A stretch of 64,000 nucleotides of DNA, taken from Maylandia zebra. Its lineage: Eukaryota > Chordata > Actinopteri > Cichliformes > Cichlidae. The stretch lies in NCBI RefSeq assembly GCF_041146795.1, contig NC_135168.1:13633131-13697130 (forward strand), read 5' to 3'. Of the stretch, positions 33,363 through 45,717 are shown in pieces (position 1 is the first letter of the stretch; the number at the start of each line of letters is the position of its first letter). Under the pieces are notes generated by a model. It saw nothing but the letters and a program-made list of their open reading frames with translations, was not told the DNA's origin and did not search any database. The position numbers were made by a program, and so were the translations under genes.

Positions 33363-35599
33363 CCTAATTTATTCATTATTTATGGATGTAGCACAGCAGC
33401 CGTCTCTTGATTAACACATGGAGGGCTCGGGATCTGATGGTGTCGTCTCCCTAATTTGCCCACTCAGTAAATCTCACTCATGGCCAAGAAATTGAAATAA
33501 ACCTTGTTTCCCTGCTGGATAGTGATCCACTGTAACTCTGCTCCTCCTTCCTGTTTAGGATTTCTGTGGCTGAAGTAAAATTCCCTCCATCCATCACTTA
33601 TCCCAGCTAACCCAAAGTGAAATAAAGTTTTGCTCGTCTTAAAAAAGCATTACAATAATGGGCATTACCAATGCAAACTGAATGATACAGAAGATGAAAG
33701 AAGAGACTTTGATCAGTTAATAAAGCTCATGATCTGGATTCATTGTGGCTGCTACACAGATACTTCTGGGTCACTTCTCTCAGTTAGGAACCTTCCTCAC
33801 CAAACTGACTGTTGGACCACACCCCTGGTTTCATGAGAAATTGTTTCAGCCATGATTTCTCTTCCTGTATTTCAGAGTAAAGACTGAAGTGACAAATGGA
33901 AGCATGTTTAAAAAACACAATGTGAGAGAGACGTTGAGGTCCTTAGAAGTTACCCTGGGTTTTTCTGTCACCCTGCTAGATGTTACACACCTTGTTATTG
34001 GACTGATTTCTACTGCTGGACTACTCCTGCGGAGAGTAACAATACTCTTACTAATTAGCTCCCTTTCACACCTTTGGGGATATTTATTTCTGTGTTTGCA
34101 GCGCTGTGAGCCAGAACAGCGAGAGAAAAATCTGCAACAGCGACGAGCCGAATGCTTACGTGAATCGCAGCAGCTGCACATGTGCTACGCTGAATTAGAG
34201 GATATCTTTGCTCTGGATTTCTATTTCTACTTTTTCATTTCTATATGATTCTTCTTGCATCTAAACAAAGATGATTCAATTTGCTAAATGTTGATGGCTC
34301 TTCGTGCTCAGGTGTAAATGAGACGTAATATTTGCTCTTGGTTTGGTTCTCCTGTACAGAACCTTGCAGTACAACAGAAACCTAAAAACATTATTTGTAG
34401 TTGTTATTCTTAGTTGTTCTGCTGCCTAAATACCACAGGGTCTGATTATGAAGTTATTGAGCTGCACATACTTTACGACCTGCTTAAGTTCGAGGTCACA
34501 GCGTCTGTAGAGCAGCTGGAACATAATGGAGTCTACAAGGTTAAAGTTTTCTCTTCAGTTATTGTTCTTTCTGCTGCTTGGTTTGATGGATCTGAGAGCT
34601 TTTGTTTTTATTATTGTTATTATAATTATCATTAATATTTTACTCTCTAGAAGCTTTAAAATAGTGTTTGTGTTTGAAAAAATTGATTTAAGAATTGAAC
34701 AGAAACATCTGTCCTTCTGAAAATGGCCCAAAGGCACGGAGACAAAGTCAAAGGATGCAACCTGTAACTTTCTCTTCCTTCATGTCAGGACCATCATCCA
34801 TGATTTATATAAAATGCATATAGCAACAGTAGCACTTTAGTTTGGACTTTATGATTTCTGTAACTGGAAAATATTATTTTGTTTAAAGACAGAAGTGACC
34901 GCATAGTTGCAACATCAAAGGGAAATATTAATTAATTAGCATCAAGTATATTTGTTGCTTAAGCGTTTGCACTATAACTTAAGTAGGATTACAACTTTTA
35001 AGGAAGGAAAGATTTCAGATATTTAGTTCACTGCTTCAGTTATTTTATATGAAATTAAAACATTTACGTTGGTCAAATATGATGCTCTAAATCAAATAAA
35101 AGTTTGAAAATAAATGATGTTTTTTTAAATGCTGCAACAAATGTTCACAAAAAGTAACTATAATTAAAACCAGTTAAACAAAATCAAATGTTTGAATCAT
35201 GCTTAACCAAATGCCAGGCTGCAGAGCTGAACCTAAAGTATACGTAGAAAGATTTCAACATGTGAGCAGTTTTTAATGTTTTTATCACATATAAATGTCA
35301 CAGCAGTGGGTCCTGGCCCAATGCTTTGTGTTTTTGCTTTTCTTTGACTCTTGTTTTTCTTGGTTTTTGTTCTTCTTATTTATCAGGCTCTCAGTAATCT
35401 TAGTTGTCCCTCCCTCAGTGTTCATTTCAGCCTGTGTTTAGTTTCTGTTCCCATGTCCCACGTTTCATCGTTTCATGTCGAGTCAGCCCTGTCTCTCTGT
35501 TTCCTGTGTCTCCCCAGTCAGCCCCACCTCCCTCGGGCACTCATGTGTGATACAGAGTAATAAACTTAAATACTTATTTTCCACCCTGATTTACGAATA
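33363..35599. other. Intergenic region, no gene recognised
   Basis: AT-rich, with no known domain. A short open stretch at 34438-34560 follows an acceptor-like CCACAG but has no recognised homology. Nothing else is supported. Confidence 0.5.
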
Positions 35600-35762
35600 A
35601 ATTCTTTACAAATCCTACCATGTGAATTCATGGATTTTTTTTTCACATTCTGTCTCTCACAGTTGAAGTGTACCTCTGGTGCAAATTACTGACCTCTGTC
35701 ATCATTTTAAGTGGGGGAACTTGCACAATCGGTGGCTGACTAAATACTTTTTTGCCCCACTG
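35600..35762. mobile_element. Right end of a Tc1/mariner-like element
   Basis: Ends TTTTTTGCCCCACTG followed by TA at 35763-35764. Upstream GGAACTTGCACAATCGGTGG, CACATTCTGTCTCTCACAG and TTGAAGTGTACCTC form the typical non-coding end of a very common fish Tc1-like family. The rest of the element is absent. Confidence 0.7.
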
Positions 35763-35846
35763 TACAGCTGATTATGATGCATGTTTTACTATTGCTATGT
35801 TCACATCATCTGCTTGGCTTAATTACTGAAAGCCTGGAGATCCTCT

Positions 35847-36190
35847 GACGTGTGCATGGCTGATGTGAAGTATGATTAGTCCTACATCACATCAACAGCA
35901 GAGGCAATGAAAGCTTTGTTGTTAACAGGTTGTAGGTAAAGTCAAATGTCTACTTCTACACTTGTGTTGGGTAAAGTTCTTCTCACTGCAGCAGATTTAT
36001 ATCTGTGCTTTCACAGGGCGTGATGTGGAGCTCAGCGCTGAGGTGCAGGTCTCCTTGGAGACGGCATCCTGGCTGAAATATTATCATGCTTCCAAAACAT
36101 TTCAGCTTTTATTTTGAAAGAAACAAGACATGAAAACGAATCCCCTTCTTCCTCTTTGTCTTTGTTCTTCAGAGGAGTGTCACCTGGACA
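35847..36190 (+). pseudogene. Lipocalin (PGDS-like) pseudogene, copy A
   Basis: Exon remnants are in the right order. About 35847-35934 reads MADVKYD, a stop, and then degenerate text up to a GT donor at 35935. 36017-36105, after the acceptor TTTCACAG, reads RDVELSAEVQVSLETASWLK. At 36173, after CTTCAG, EEC matches the short lipocalin last exon. The family signature is DVKYDEY, then SAEVQ...FSLETGILPEN, then ECP near the C-terminus. The 5' exons were not found. Lipocalins are small secreted barrels carrying hydrophobic ligands. The stop and the missing exons make it non-functional. Confidence 0.65.
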
Positions 36191-36529
36191 AACTCAGGGC
36201 TGTTCTAGAGCCTTTCTTATTATTTGACTCCATAGAAATAAAACTGAATGGAATCAAACAAAAACTCCCAAACAGCTAAAACACTTTGCTTTATTCTCTT
36301 TTTTAACAAATACGTTGAAGTCCATCCATAACAACACAGCTGAGATCTCCTTTGTAATCAAGTGTTTCCATCCTTTGTACAGATCTGCATACAAAACAAT
36401 CATTTACGTCCCACAGAAGTCTAGTTACACGTAACTATACAAGAACTGGTGAATGACAGAAACATGAGACACATGATCACAGGTGATAACAAAAAGAGAA
36501 AGAATTCATGTGTTAGTGATGTTTTTCAG

Positions 36530-37100
36530 CCCTGATGGCTCATGTTGGAGAAACAAGCTGAGGTACGTGGAAAGTTCACACACACAAGTGGGCGTGAGCG
36601 CACACACAGAGAGAAACACAACTGAAGCATCTGTTTGCTGTTTCTGCTTTCATCATCTCTGCTGCTGTGTCAGGCTGGGGTCTCTCAGTGACGTGGTTGA
36701 GGTGAAGTATGACGAGTATCCCTGATTCAGTCCATCGAGACAAAGGGCAAAGAAAGCTGTTGTTAACAAACTCTATGGTGATGTGGCATTTAGCTCTGAC
36801 TCTACGCTCTGCTGAATCCTTTGAACCTGCTGATCAGTAAAGCTCTACGTGCTGCAGCAGATTGACCTCATCTGTGTTCACAGGTGTGGACCTCAGCGCT
36901 GAGGTGCAGGAGACTTTCATTCAGTTCTCCCTGCAAACAGCATCCAGCCTGGAAATACTGTCATCTTTCCCACAAATGGTGCTCTTATCTCAGAGAAGAA
37001 GTCTGATGTAAATAACTGCAATCAACAGTGATGTTCTGCACAGATCACTTTTCCATTTTGCTCTCTAGATGAGTCCCAGCTGCCTGACCTTGTGTCCAGG
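36530..37100 (+). pseudogene. Lipocalin (PGDS-like) pseudogene, copy B
   Basis: Four exon remnants remain. 36530-36562 reads DGSCWRNKL after TTTTTCAG (compare DTCWKMETL in copy C). 36689-36777 reads VVEVKYDEYP, then a stop and frameshift, ending near NKLYG at a GT donor. 36884-36978 reads GVDLSAEVQETFIQFSLQTA, the clearest lipocalin exon of the cluster. Near 37068 DESQLPD may be the last exon. Gaps and frame breaks show decay. The diverged intron sequence between the copies suggests an old tandem duplication. Confidence 0.68.
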
Positions 37101-38631
37101 TGATCGTCTCACTGAGGAGCTTTTGTTCTGAAAATCTCACGTCCATCACCTGTTTCCTTTTTACTATCTCTGCTCTTTCTTTATTCACAATGCTCATAAT
37201 ATCACACAATTATATTCATCACCTGCATGTTTTTATCCAGCTGCTGTTAGAACCAAACAAATAAAAAGGATGAAAAGCCTGAAATCCTTTGATTTATTAC
37301 ATTTGAAACAAATATGAGAGCATCCCTAACAGCACAGCTGAGACCTTTGTTTTAATCAAGCCTTTGTATCGACACACTTGTAAAGATTCATATACAAAAC
37401 ATAATAGAATAAATCAATATAAAATACACATAATCACAAAAATGCAGCCATGTTGTGAGTTTGCATCTAAAACATGCATGTTTCCCTTTGTACAGGCAGA
37501 TTTACAGCAGACAAAGCAACACGCTGATCGACTTTGACCGCTGCAAAAACAAAATACCCACCAAGTCTGAAGTCGATCAGAGGAACTGTTGACAGACTGA
37601 CAGACAAACAGATGCTTGATTCATTAGTGCGATTAAATGTTCTTCTTTAGCAGCATCACTTCATGTGTTTGTGTTCCAGGAATAAAGGTCTGTTTAAACT
37701 GGACGTCTCCTCAGCATCACTCGTGCTGTCGTGGTTTCAAAGCTGTGCAGAAAGAATCTGAGGGATGATACAGAGGTGACCAAAGTTACAAACATCCAGC
37801 TGTGCTGCAAATGTTTGCAGAGCTCCAAACTCTTTGGCTTTCTGCAGAGCAAGTATGGAAGAAGCACCTGAGCTAACTTCAGTTTAGACGATATGAGGAA
37901 AAATGCTGCTTCCCAAAGTTTCCTACAAGTATCCAGTTTATATTTAGAGAAGCGAAGGCTCTTTATCCTGACAACTACTCCCTGGTGGATCCCTGTCCTG
38001 TGACAGCAGCAAAGACTGTGTATCAGTATCATCAAAGCCACTTCAATAACCAGTGTTTAAAGCTCTCTAGCAGATGGACTTCAGTGGCAGCAGCCTCTGT
38101 CTGCTGTGTACAGAAGGTTCTCTGATGAAGCACACAGCAGATGCTGCACTACAACAGCAGCAGCAGCTCAGCTTCAGTTTGCTTCGACGCCCTTTTTGAC
38201 CTGTGAAACAGCAGAAAATGAAACATTTCAACACCCGTTTGTTAGCGTGAGCTATTCTGCTGTTTTTCATCATTTCACAGGTGAAATAAAATCACATTTA
38301 CTTCCTGTAGGAGTGATCGTGTCCAGCCTGACTGAGACCATGTGCTCCATCCTGCACAGGTAATAAACCTCTGACATGAAGGGCTGTCAAGTAGTTTTAG
38401 ACAAATGGGGGTAAAAGAGACGTTAAAAGCTTAAAGAGAAACTACATTTTCTAAGAACTGTCTGACGTTCACCTCTCACACAGTGGATACGATTCTGCCG
38501 CTGCAGGAATAATCTTTGTGCTTATGAAACTGTTCATGTGTTTGCAGAAAATGTCACATGTTCAAAGCCATCCCAGCACCTGGGGTTTGTATAAGTGCAG
38601 CTGCTGGTGGGGAGATAGTCTCACTCTTCTA

Positions 38632-38637
38632 TATAAA
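38632..38637 (+). promoter_or_regulatory. TATA box of lipocalin copy C
   Basis: TATAAA lies 73 bases upstream of the ATG at 38705, at a spacing compatible with transcription starting near 38660. Confidence 0.6.
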
Positions 38638-38704
38638 GAGTCAGCAGGCAGCAGATCTTCATCTGTGATCTCCTCCATCATCACGTCTTCACTCTTCAGC
38701 AGCT

Positions 38705-39174
38705 ATGGCTTCACTTCGTGCCCTTCTGGGAGTGGTGCTGTGCTCCTCATGGTTTCTGCTTCTGCCTCAGGCCGACTTTGATTTACAGAGTCATCCATAA
38801 TATTTTTTATTTTTTATTTTACTGCCCATCTATTTTCATACAAATGTCTCCGTCTTATGGAAAAGGGGTGGAGCTTATCCAACGAGGACAGGCAGGGCCC
38901 CCCCAGACAGTTTAGCAGTCTATACAGGAGGCTGACCTTTGCAACATGTACTTCTATAATGACTTCACCATTTAGGTTATTTGGTTATGTTTCACCCTGG
39001 ATTTTGTGTGATAATATTTATTTTGTCCACTGATTTAAAAACAACAAACTATATGAATATAAAACAGAGTGAACAACAAAACATCAGCTTTGGAAACTTT
39101 GATGTAAAATTCTGCAGTTGTTTTCTCAGATATAGCATAAATCAAACTAACATACATCAGTGTATTATTAATGT

Positions 39175-39237
<63 letters not shown>

Positions 39238-40075
39238 TTACAATAAACAGCTCTTATGCTTCTGTATGATTCTCAGTGCTTTCCATTTGCGTGTCCACAG
39301 GTTGCTGTAAGTGGTGCTTGACTGCAGTTTGCTCTCATTTCAAGTGGTTTGCTGTCACAAAGCCAACAGGAAGTCCGGCCATGGTTGAGCCAACTGAAGA
39401 TGGGTTGAAGGTGGCGTCCTCGTTTCCTCTGTGAGTGCGAGAGGACAGACAAAGCAAACACCGTTTGGACAGCATTAAAATATTTACACTGATGATTAAT
39501 GTTGTGTCTTTGCACCTGTAGCGATACATGTTGGAAAATGGAGACTTTAGCCACCAAGACTGACGTGCCTGGAAACTTCCCTGTGAGTACGCCCACAAAG
39601 ACAGGAAACAGTTTAGCCACCGCGGTTAATCCTCCATCATCATCATCCAGTATTTTTCACATCTTTTCTTCTGCTGTTTCCCTTGTTGTCAGTGACTGAA
39701 ATGCGTGTGGTCGACGGGAAGCCTGACGAGTACGGCCTGAATCATTCCATCAACACCGGACGGAGTGAAACCTTTGTTGAAAACAGATTATATGGTAACG
39801 TTGCATTTAGCTTCAGTAAACTGTGAAGTTACAGCAGCAGGTTTACATCACGTGGCTTCACAGGAAGTAGTCTGGACCTCAGCGCTGAGGTTCAAGCAGC
39901 TCTGCTTGCAGACGGCATCCTTCCTGAAAATGTTCTTCATCTTCCTCAAACCAGAACTTTTACATTGGTGCTGAAGTTCTATATAAAAACAGCCTGAAAT
40001 ACAAAGTGATGTTGTGCACTGATTACCTCACACTTTCCATGTTTCCTTCTACAGAGGAGTGTCCGCCTGAGTGTT
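38705..40075 (+). pseudogene. Lipocalin (PGDS-like) gene copy C, incomplete
   Basis: Exon 1 (ATG 38705) encodes a signal peptide, MASLRALLGVVLCSSWFLLL, then PQADFDLQ, the classic teleost lipocalin mature start, but it runs into a stop at 38798 instead of the GKWY-type motif. Exon 2 is missing. 39522-39582 reads DTCWKMETLATKTDVPGNFP between acceptor and donor. 39693-39794 reads MRVVDGKPDEYGLNHSINTG. 39864-39960 reads SSLDLSAEVQAALLADGILP and continues ENVLHLPQ. At 40055 ECPPE is the last-exon remnant. The exons are in order with consensus splice sites, but the phases of exons 3 and 4 do not fit as read. The family is extracellular; the nearest relatives are prostaglandin-D-synthase-like lipocalins. 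Probably a recent pseudogene; an alternative is a badly assembled or alternatively spliced gene. Confidence 0.72.
39176..39234. repeat. (CA)n microsatellite
   Basis: About 29 CA units within the expected first intron of lipocalin copy C. Confidence 0.97.
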
Positions 40076-40127
40076 TTGTCTGATCTGTTGTTGATCGTCT
40101 CATTGACACTGCATGCAGATCTGACAC

Positions 40128-40260
40128 CAGGGCTGGACTGGGACAAAAAATGGTCCCGGGCATTTTGACTGGAGACCGGCCCCCCAGGTATTAAAGGAAA
40201 AACCATAAAGCCTTTGAATGAAAACAAACGCTGTTGTCACAGTGATGGACGCTGTCTTGT
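40128..40260 (+). mobile_element. hAT-type terminus
   Basis: CAGGGCTGGACTGGGACAAA is a typical hAT end. No matching partner end or target duplication was found, so the right limit is arbitrary. Confidence 0.45.
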
Positions 40261-40789
40261 TGGTATACATGCATCAGTCTAATAAACTTAAACCTGCACC
40301 ATCCTCCCTGTCCTGGTATTCTAAACAGGAAGTAGACTGTTGGTTGAGTTAACCTCCTGAACATCTACAACACACGGTGGAAACCTGACATTAAGACAGA
40401 GACTAGAGGTGAGACATGATCATTGCTGATTACTGATGACAGATTTAGATATATTTTCATAAACCTTTCATTTGCCACATCAATAAACAGCACGGCAGGG
40501 CAAAATATGTTTTCTAACATGGCAACCTTTAAAAAGTGAAAGGAGACAGAAAGACAGGTGAGAAAGAATCAAACGGACTTTTTGATGCATTTTACACACA
40601 GTACTGGTGCAGAATCTAGAAAATGTGGGAAACACTGGCATCATATGCAGTACTTACTTCTGAAGAAATTATGATGGGACCCTAAAAAATGACTATGTAC
40701 AATAATGGATTTCTATACATTTTACATCAGATGAAAACGTTTGTTGTAAGATTCAGATAATTATTTATTAAAAGTTAGACATTTTAAAT

Positions 40790-40882
40790 GAGAACAAGAA
40801 AGAAAAGTATTTCTTTGTGCCCCCCTCTCCCTGTTAATGCCCTACCTGCCCCCCTGGCAACACTTTGCTAGACCCGCCCCTG
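40790..40882. mobile_element. hAT-type right terminus, separate family
   Basis: Ends TTGCTAGACCCGCCCCTG; the reverse complement CAGGGGCGGGTCTAGCAA is a known style of hAT terminus. It does not pair with the terminus at 40128. Confidence 0.45.
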
Positions 40883-42012
40883 CACAGTTACCAGCTGTCA
40901 GCTACACAAAAAGGATCCTGGTGTTATTTGTCTCTCAGAAACAGTTCATAACTTCAACTCATTTTGGTTTTGTCATGTTTTGTTCTTTACATTGTCTTTC
41001 TTCTATATAATTGTTAAACATTTAATAAATATGTCTACAAAAAGATTTTAAAAATCAGACATTTCACACAGACACCCAAATGATTTCTGACTGATGAAGG
41101 GGGCTGAAGGTGCCCTGCTCTTGCCCAGCTTCTGCTGCTCTCTCCCTGCTCACTGTCAGCAGCTGGCAGCCTCGGTCCTGCCTGAGACTCTTCATCTATC
41201 AGTGCCAAAGAATATGGGAAATAGCAACGCACAACATGCACATTACAAAACAAGCACATGAATCAGCATTACATTCATTAGTGAAGTGCTGACGTTCGTT
41301 CCTAAACTTTGGGCCTTAATTAACATCACTGTGAACTAATGTTTGCTTTGCTTCTTAACCAGTGAAGCAGCGAGGGGCTTTCTGAGGTTCCTGCTCGTAA
41401 ATGCCCAAAATGAGTCGAGTATTTCTCTGCAACTACAAACTCTGTTTTCATCAGAGGTGTAAATATTACAGCACTGTGTCAGAGTCACTGAGGCTGGAAC
41501 ACAGAAAAAGGAAGTAGATGTATTTATTTTTAGACTTTATTGCCTGGAACCACTTTAAAAATACGCTTTGGGTCACAATTAACTGCAGAAAACCAGGAAT
41601 CCACATATGAACATTATCTGTGCAGAGATTTATGCTTCTGAAGGTAAACAGTGAAAACTTGCAGCACTAAATGCACAGATAGCCAGGCGCTTCACATTTT
41701 GGGACCATCTGCCAGTTTTCATTTCTTAGGTATTGAAGAGCAGAAATGATTGAATTTTATTTACATGCTTAAAAATGTTTGCTTTTGAATATTATTTGAA
41801 GAATTACCCACACACTCAGGCACTGTGGGCCTGTTTCCCTTTGCACAACCGAGTGTTGGAAACGGGCCTTTTCTCTTTAAACTCTGAGGGGCTGTAACTT
41901 TGGCTTCTATTGGCAGATTTGCATGATTGACCCTCTTTTTAAAATAGTTTTAGCCAAGAGAATCAAGCTAACATCACTGTTTTTACGTCAGCTCACGTCA
42001 CACGAGCTGTTT
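40883..42012. other. Intergenic region, nothing recognised
   Basis: No coding domain, splice structure or transposon end that I can support. Confidence 0.5.
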
Positions 42013-42166
42013 CAAGAAAAGTCCTCCTGTCACACAGCAATGCCTACATGAATCACACCACTCTGCTTAAATAATAATAATAATGTTTAGTGAAGCAGGT
42101 GAAGCAAAGGGCTGCTTTTAATAGGCTGGGAGACCCAGGTGTGCTGCTTTAGCTGCTGAGCCTCTC
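42013..42166 (-). repeat. Dispersed repeat, copy 2 of 2
   Basis: Reverse complement of 8842-8988 with few differences; contains a short ATA/AAT run where the first copy has ATTATTATT. Confidence 0.75.
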
Positions 42167-43350
42167 ATGCTAGCCTCCATCTATAAGCTGGGATCACAGG
42201 AGCACTGCAGTCCTGACTAGATCAAGGATTGTTATTCATGCAGGAGACAAAAGTTTACATTCACAGAGTCATAGGATTGAGCCTGGTTTGAAAAGCAGCT
42301 GTTTAATGCAGCTGCTTAGAGTTCACACACAGTAGAAGAATCAGACTTGAGTCACATTTCAAACACTGGAAAAATACTCAGCAAGTAACAATGAAAACAG
42401 CACAGACTCAGTATATCCTGTTCAGTCCTGTGTTTGATATGAATGTGCTGTTCAGAGAGGATCTCGTGTCCTCTTTTACAAAGCCTTTGTTTCATGATGT
42501 TTGTGTATAAATGAATGTAGGTGTGTTTCTAAGTGTGAAGGAGCCCTGGGAGAAAAGACTGAAGCTTGTGCCAAAGAACAAACAGGAAAGAAAGATCAGC
42601 ATTAATGAAGACGAGCACAGAAGGAGCCCAAGCACGTGTTGCTTTTTCAGATTTCTCTAAAAGTGTGTGTTCATTTGTTCCATCCTTCACAACAAACAAC
42701 AGCTGACAGACACACATGCACTCTGTGTCACTTCACAGGGGCTGATGAAAGTGGACACAGTAAAGGGAGAGCTGGACCTGCTCTACACATCCTGCACTCT
42801 GTTAACAGACTTTATTCTGCAGCATCAACAGATAAAAATATATGAAGATATAGAAACGTTTAACATTGTTACTGTTCACATTAGTGAAGCTGTTACTTTG
42901 CTGCCAGGTGGGAAAAGAAGCCTAAAGCTGAGTCTGATTAAACATCTGCTGCACCAGAGAGTTTCATGGCCCTGCTTTATCCTGTGCTTGCTGACCACCT
43001 CGTCCTGAAACCTCTTCATCATCCTCACAGTTGTGTGAAGAAAGAGGGAAGCAGGTGGAAACCATCTGTGCTGCTGTGTTCACTTGTGTGTGTGCGTCTA
43101 TGGTCATATCTAATGTGTACCTACAGACAAACACAAACACCTGGCATTGCACAAGAGTCTCTATGGAGCAACCTGCAGATGTCAGAGATGTGATTAGAGG
43201 GTAAAGTGGACTAGTGAGAGCATCTATGTTGTTGTTGTCTGCTGGGGGACAGCATCAGCTCCAGAGATGCATCAGGATCAGCAAACTAATCTGCAAGGCT
43301 GCAAGTGTCACTGAAGGAGTTTGAGTCAGTGAGGGACTCAAACTCACACA

Positions 43351-43708
43351 GCTGGTCAAGAAGGCTCAGCAGCTGCTGTATTTCCTGAGGAGGCTGAGGA
43401 AATTTGGTATGTTGGCCAAGATCCTCAGCAGGTTCTACAGCTGCACTGTGGAGAGCAGCCTGACCAGCTGCATCACTGCATGGTACGGCAGCACTACTGC
43501 AAACCGCAAACGCCTGCAGAGAGTGATAACAACTGTGGAGAAGATCATCAGGACCCCGCTGCCCTCTCTGCAGAGCAGCTACCATCACAGAGTCCAGAGG
43601 AGAGACACACCTCTGCCCTCGAGACGAAGGTTCAGAAGTGTGAAATGTAGAACATCCAGACTCAACAACTCCATCTTCCCCACTGCTATCAGACTCCTGA
43701 ACAGCTGA
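43351..43708 (+). pseudogene. LINE reverse transcriptase C-terminal fragment
   Basis: One open frame reads KKAQQLLYFLRRLRKFG, ILSRFYSCTVESSLTSCITA, WYGSTTANRKRLQRVI, then RRRFRSVKCRTSRLNNS and IFPTAIRLLNS. This is the conserved C-terminal end of a fish non-LTR retrotransposon polyprotein. The catalytic region is absent. An AT-rich 3' noncoding tail follows to about 43960. Confidence 0.75.
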
Positions 43709-44013
43709 CCGACCTCAAACTGCAGTTTGCACATCAGGTCACTTTGCACACTAAGTTCATTTTGCACATTAAACTCCATGTACATCCATGTACATCGACA
43801 TCTGCAGACCACACGTGTCTTCAGTTACTTATTTGTACTTATTTGCAGTTATTTATCTTTTTATTTTATTTTTTTAAGTTATTTTTTATCCTTATTTTAT
43901 CTTTTTATTTATTCTTATCTTGTTCTTTTAACCATTATCTAACTTGGCATTGTGCACGGTGTGTTTAGATTCAGTTTAAATTCAGGGACACGGAGCCCCT
44001 GTTGATCCTCTAC

Positions 44014-44290
44014 CTAATCACACGAGCCACGGTGTGAGAACGGGTGTGGGTCACAATCAGCCAAGGTTTTGGGTGAACCCATTGTGAGATCTAGCCCCAC
44101 CCCATCATGTGATTTCCTGTGATCAAATGTCCCAGGATGTAAGTGGGCGTTAAGACGTCCATGTCCCTCTTCAAGCAACTTAAAGAAGTCCAGACGCTTT
44201 TCTTTCCAAGCTCCTTCAACAACATCATTCATAGAACAACTTCCAGCTTCTTTTGCTCGGCTACAGTTTGGATGGATTTGCAGATGCAAC
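44014..44290 (-). repeat. Probable transposon-derived segment
   Basis: The reverse strand has an open frame containing KEKRLDFFKLLEEGHGRLN, a phrase that recalls dispersed fish repeats of the Penelope/GIY-YIG type. No catalytic motif is present. Tentative. Confidence 0.3.
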
Positions 44291-45239
44291 AAGACTAAAA
44301 TGGTTAGGGTCAGGAGGTCAAAGGTCAGAGCTCCTGTGGGTCTGAGGGCGGCCTCACGCTGGAGAAGGATGAAGGAGTCTGACCTGAGCCAGTGTTTGAC
44401 ATGAACACATCAGCACTGCTGTCAGTGAGCCTAACGACAGCCGTTAGCATCATTTCAGTGTTTCAGTCATAAAAACACTTCCTGTCACTGTGGTGGTTAC
44501 AGTGACATCATGCAGTTTGTGCTTTGACCTCCAGAGGGCGACAAATCAGCACAGACAGAGAGCTCCATTCAAACTTTGCTGCCATCAGGAATAATTCTTC
44601 AAATATAATCATCAGTGTTTGAGCAGTTATGATATCAGGGACAATCTAGACATGTGTGACAATACTGAACATGTCACATGACACACCTCAAACATCATGT
44701 GATCCACTCTCAGTCTGCACTTTCATTCATGACTTCAACAGGTTGAAATGAGCTTTGAAGAAACATTCAGTGAAATAAATCTTTCATGGATTCATGTGAG
44801 CAGCAGATGAACTTTGTACCAACAACATCTTCAATAACAGAGTCTGAATGAAGCTCAGGTGTTGATGCTGCTCACTGATTGGACGCTTGCTTTCAGCTCT
44901 GCTCTCAGTCTTTACTGCACAGGTGAAGGTAGAAAGTGTGACTGGATCTATAGACTGGAAACAGAGAAACATGCTGAACATTTGAAGCTTTGCAGCAGAA
45001 ATGTTCATGTTACAAATACAGCAGAGCTGATCTGGGATCAGTGTGTTCACACCTGCAGCTACAACAAGGTTTCATGTCTCCACACGTCAGCATGTGAACT
45101 TTACTCTGACTCAGTCTGAGCAGTCAGACGGCATATTTTTAAAGTTAACACATCAGCACACACAGAGCTGAGCCCCTCCCACCTGTGCTGAGTTTCAGGT
45201 GGAGCCCCGCCTCCTTCCAGGAAGCAGCTCACCTGTGTG

Positions 45240-45293
45240 TCCGTGTTTAGTGTCCAGGTGTGGAGTGGAGCTTGTTGTTGGTGTGAAGAAACT
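45240..45293 (+). other. Possible 5' noncoding exon of the NLR gene
   Basis: A short segment (GTCCAGGTGTGGAGTGGAGC, then GTGTGAAGAAACT) ends at a consensus donor GTAAGT at 45294, about 1 kb upstream of the first coding exon. This layout is common in teleost NLR genes. The start is not defined. Confidence 0.4.
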
Positions 45294-45717
45294 GTAAGTT
45301 TGCTTTGTTTCCTCCTTTAACAGTTTGTCTTTAGGAACTTTACTGTTTGTTCAGCTCGTGTTTGATTTCTTCACACAACAAACTGTGTGTGTTTGTATTT
45401 CCGGTCTCTCCATTAAAGTCAGTGTGTAATGTTTCCTGGCTAACATCAGCTGTGTGCAGCTTAGTTCAGCACAAATCTGCCGCTCCATAGTTCACGGTAA
45501 CGGACTCACAGCTGGACCAACGAGGCCGAGTGTGTCCGCCACTCTGAGCTACGTTCGTGTTTGTGTACTTGTAGTTTGTACTTTGAGTTCACTCAGAGCC
45601 CACAGAGGACGCAGCGTACGTGATGACGTCACAGCCCTTTACCTCCTTTACTGTCACTGTGATTAATATTTACACACGAGACACCTGCAGAGCTCTGACG
45701 CTGAGCTAGCACACAGC

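Noticed and set aside
34438..34560. Possible exon after CCACAG (DYEVIELHILYDLLKF...)
   Set aside because: No family recognised and no supporting exon nearby; chance open frame is as likely.
36027..36042. GC-rich palindrome CTCAGCGCTGAG found three times (36 kb, 36.9 kb, 39.9 kb) as a regulatory element
   Set aside because: Each occurrence sits in the same place of a lipocalin exon remnant and encodes the conserved LSAEV segment, so shared coding ancestry explains it.
40128..40882. One 755-bp hAT element between the two termini
   Set aside because: The ends (CAGGGCTGGACTGGG and CAGGGGCGGGTCTAG) are not inverted copies of each other and no 8-bp duplication matches.
42736..42850. Possible exon (MKVDTVKGELDLLY...) after an acceptor-like TTCACAG
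   Set aside because: Looks protein-like, but there is no recognised family, no neighbouring exons in phase and no clear donor.
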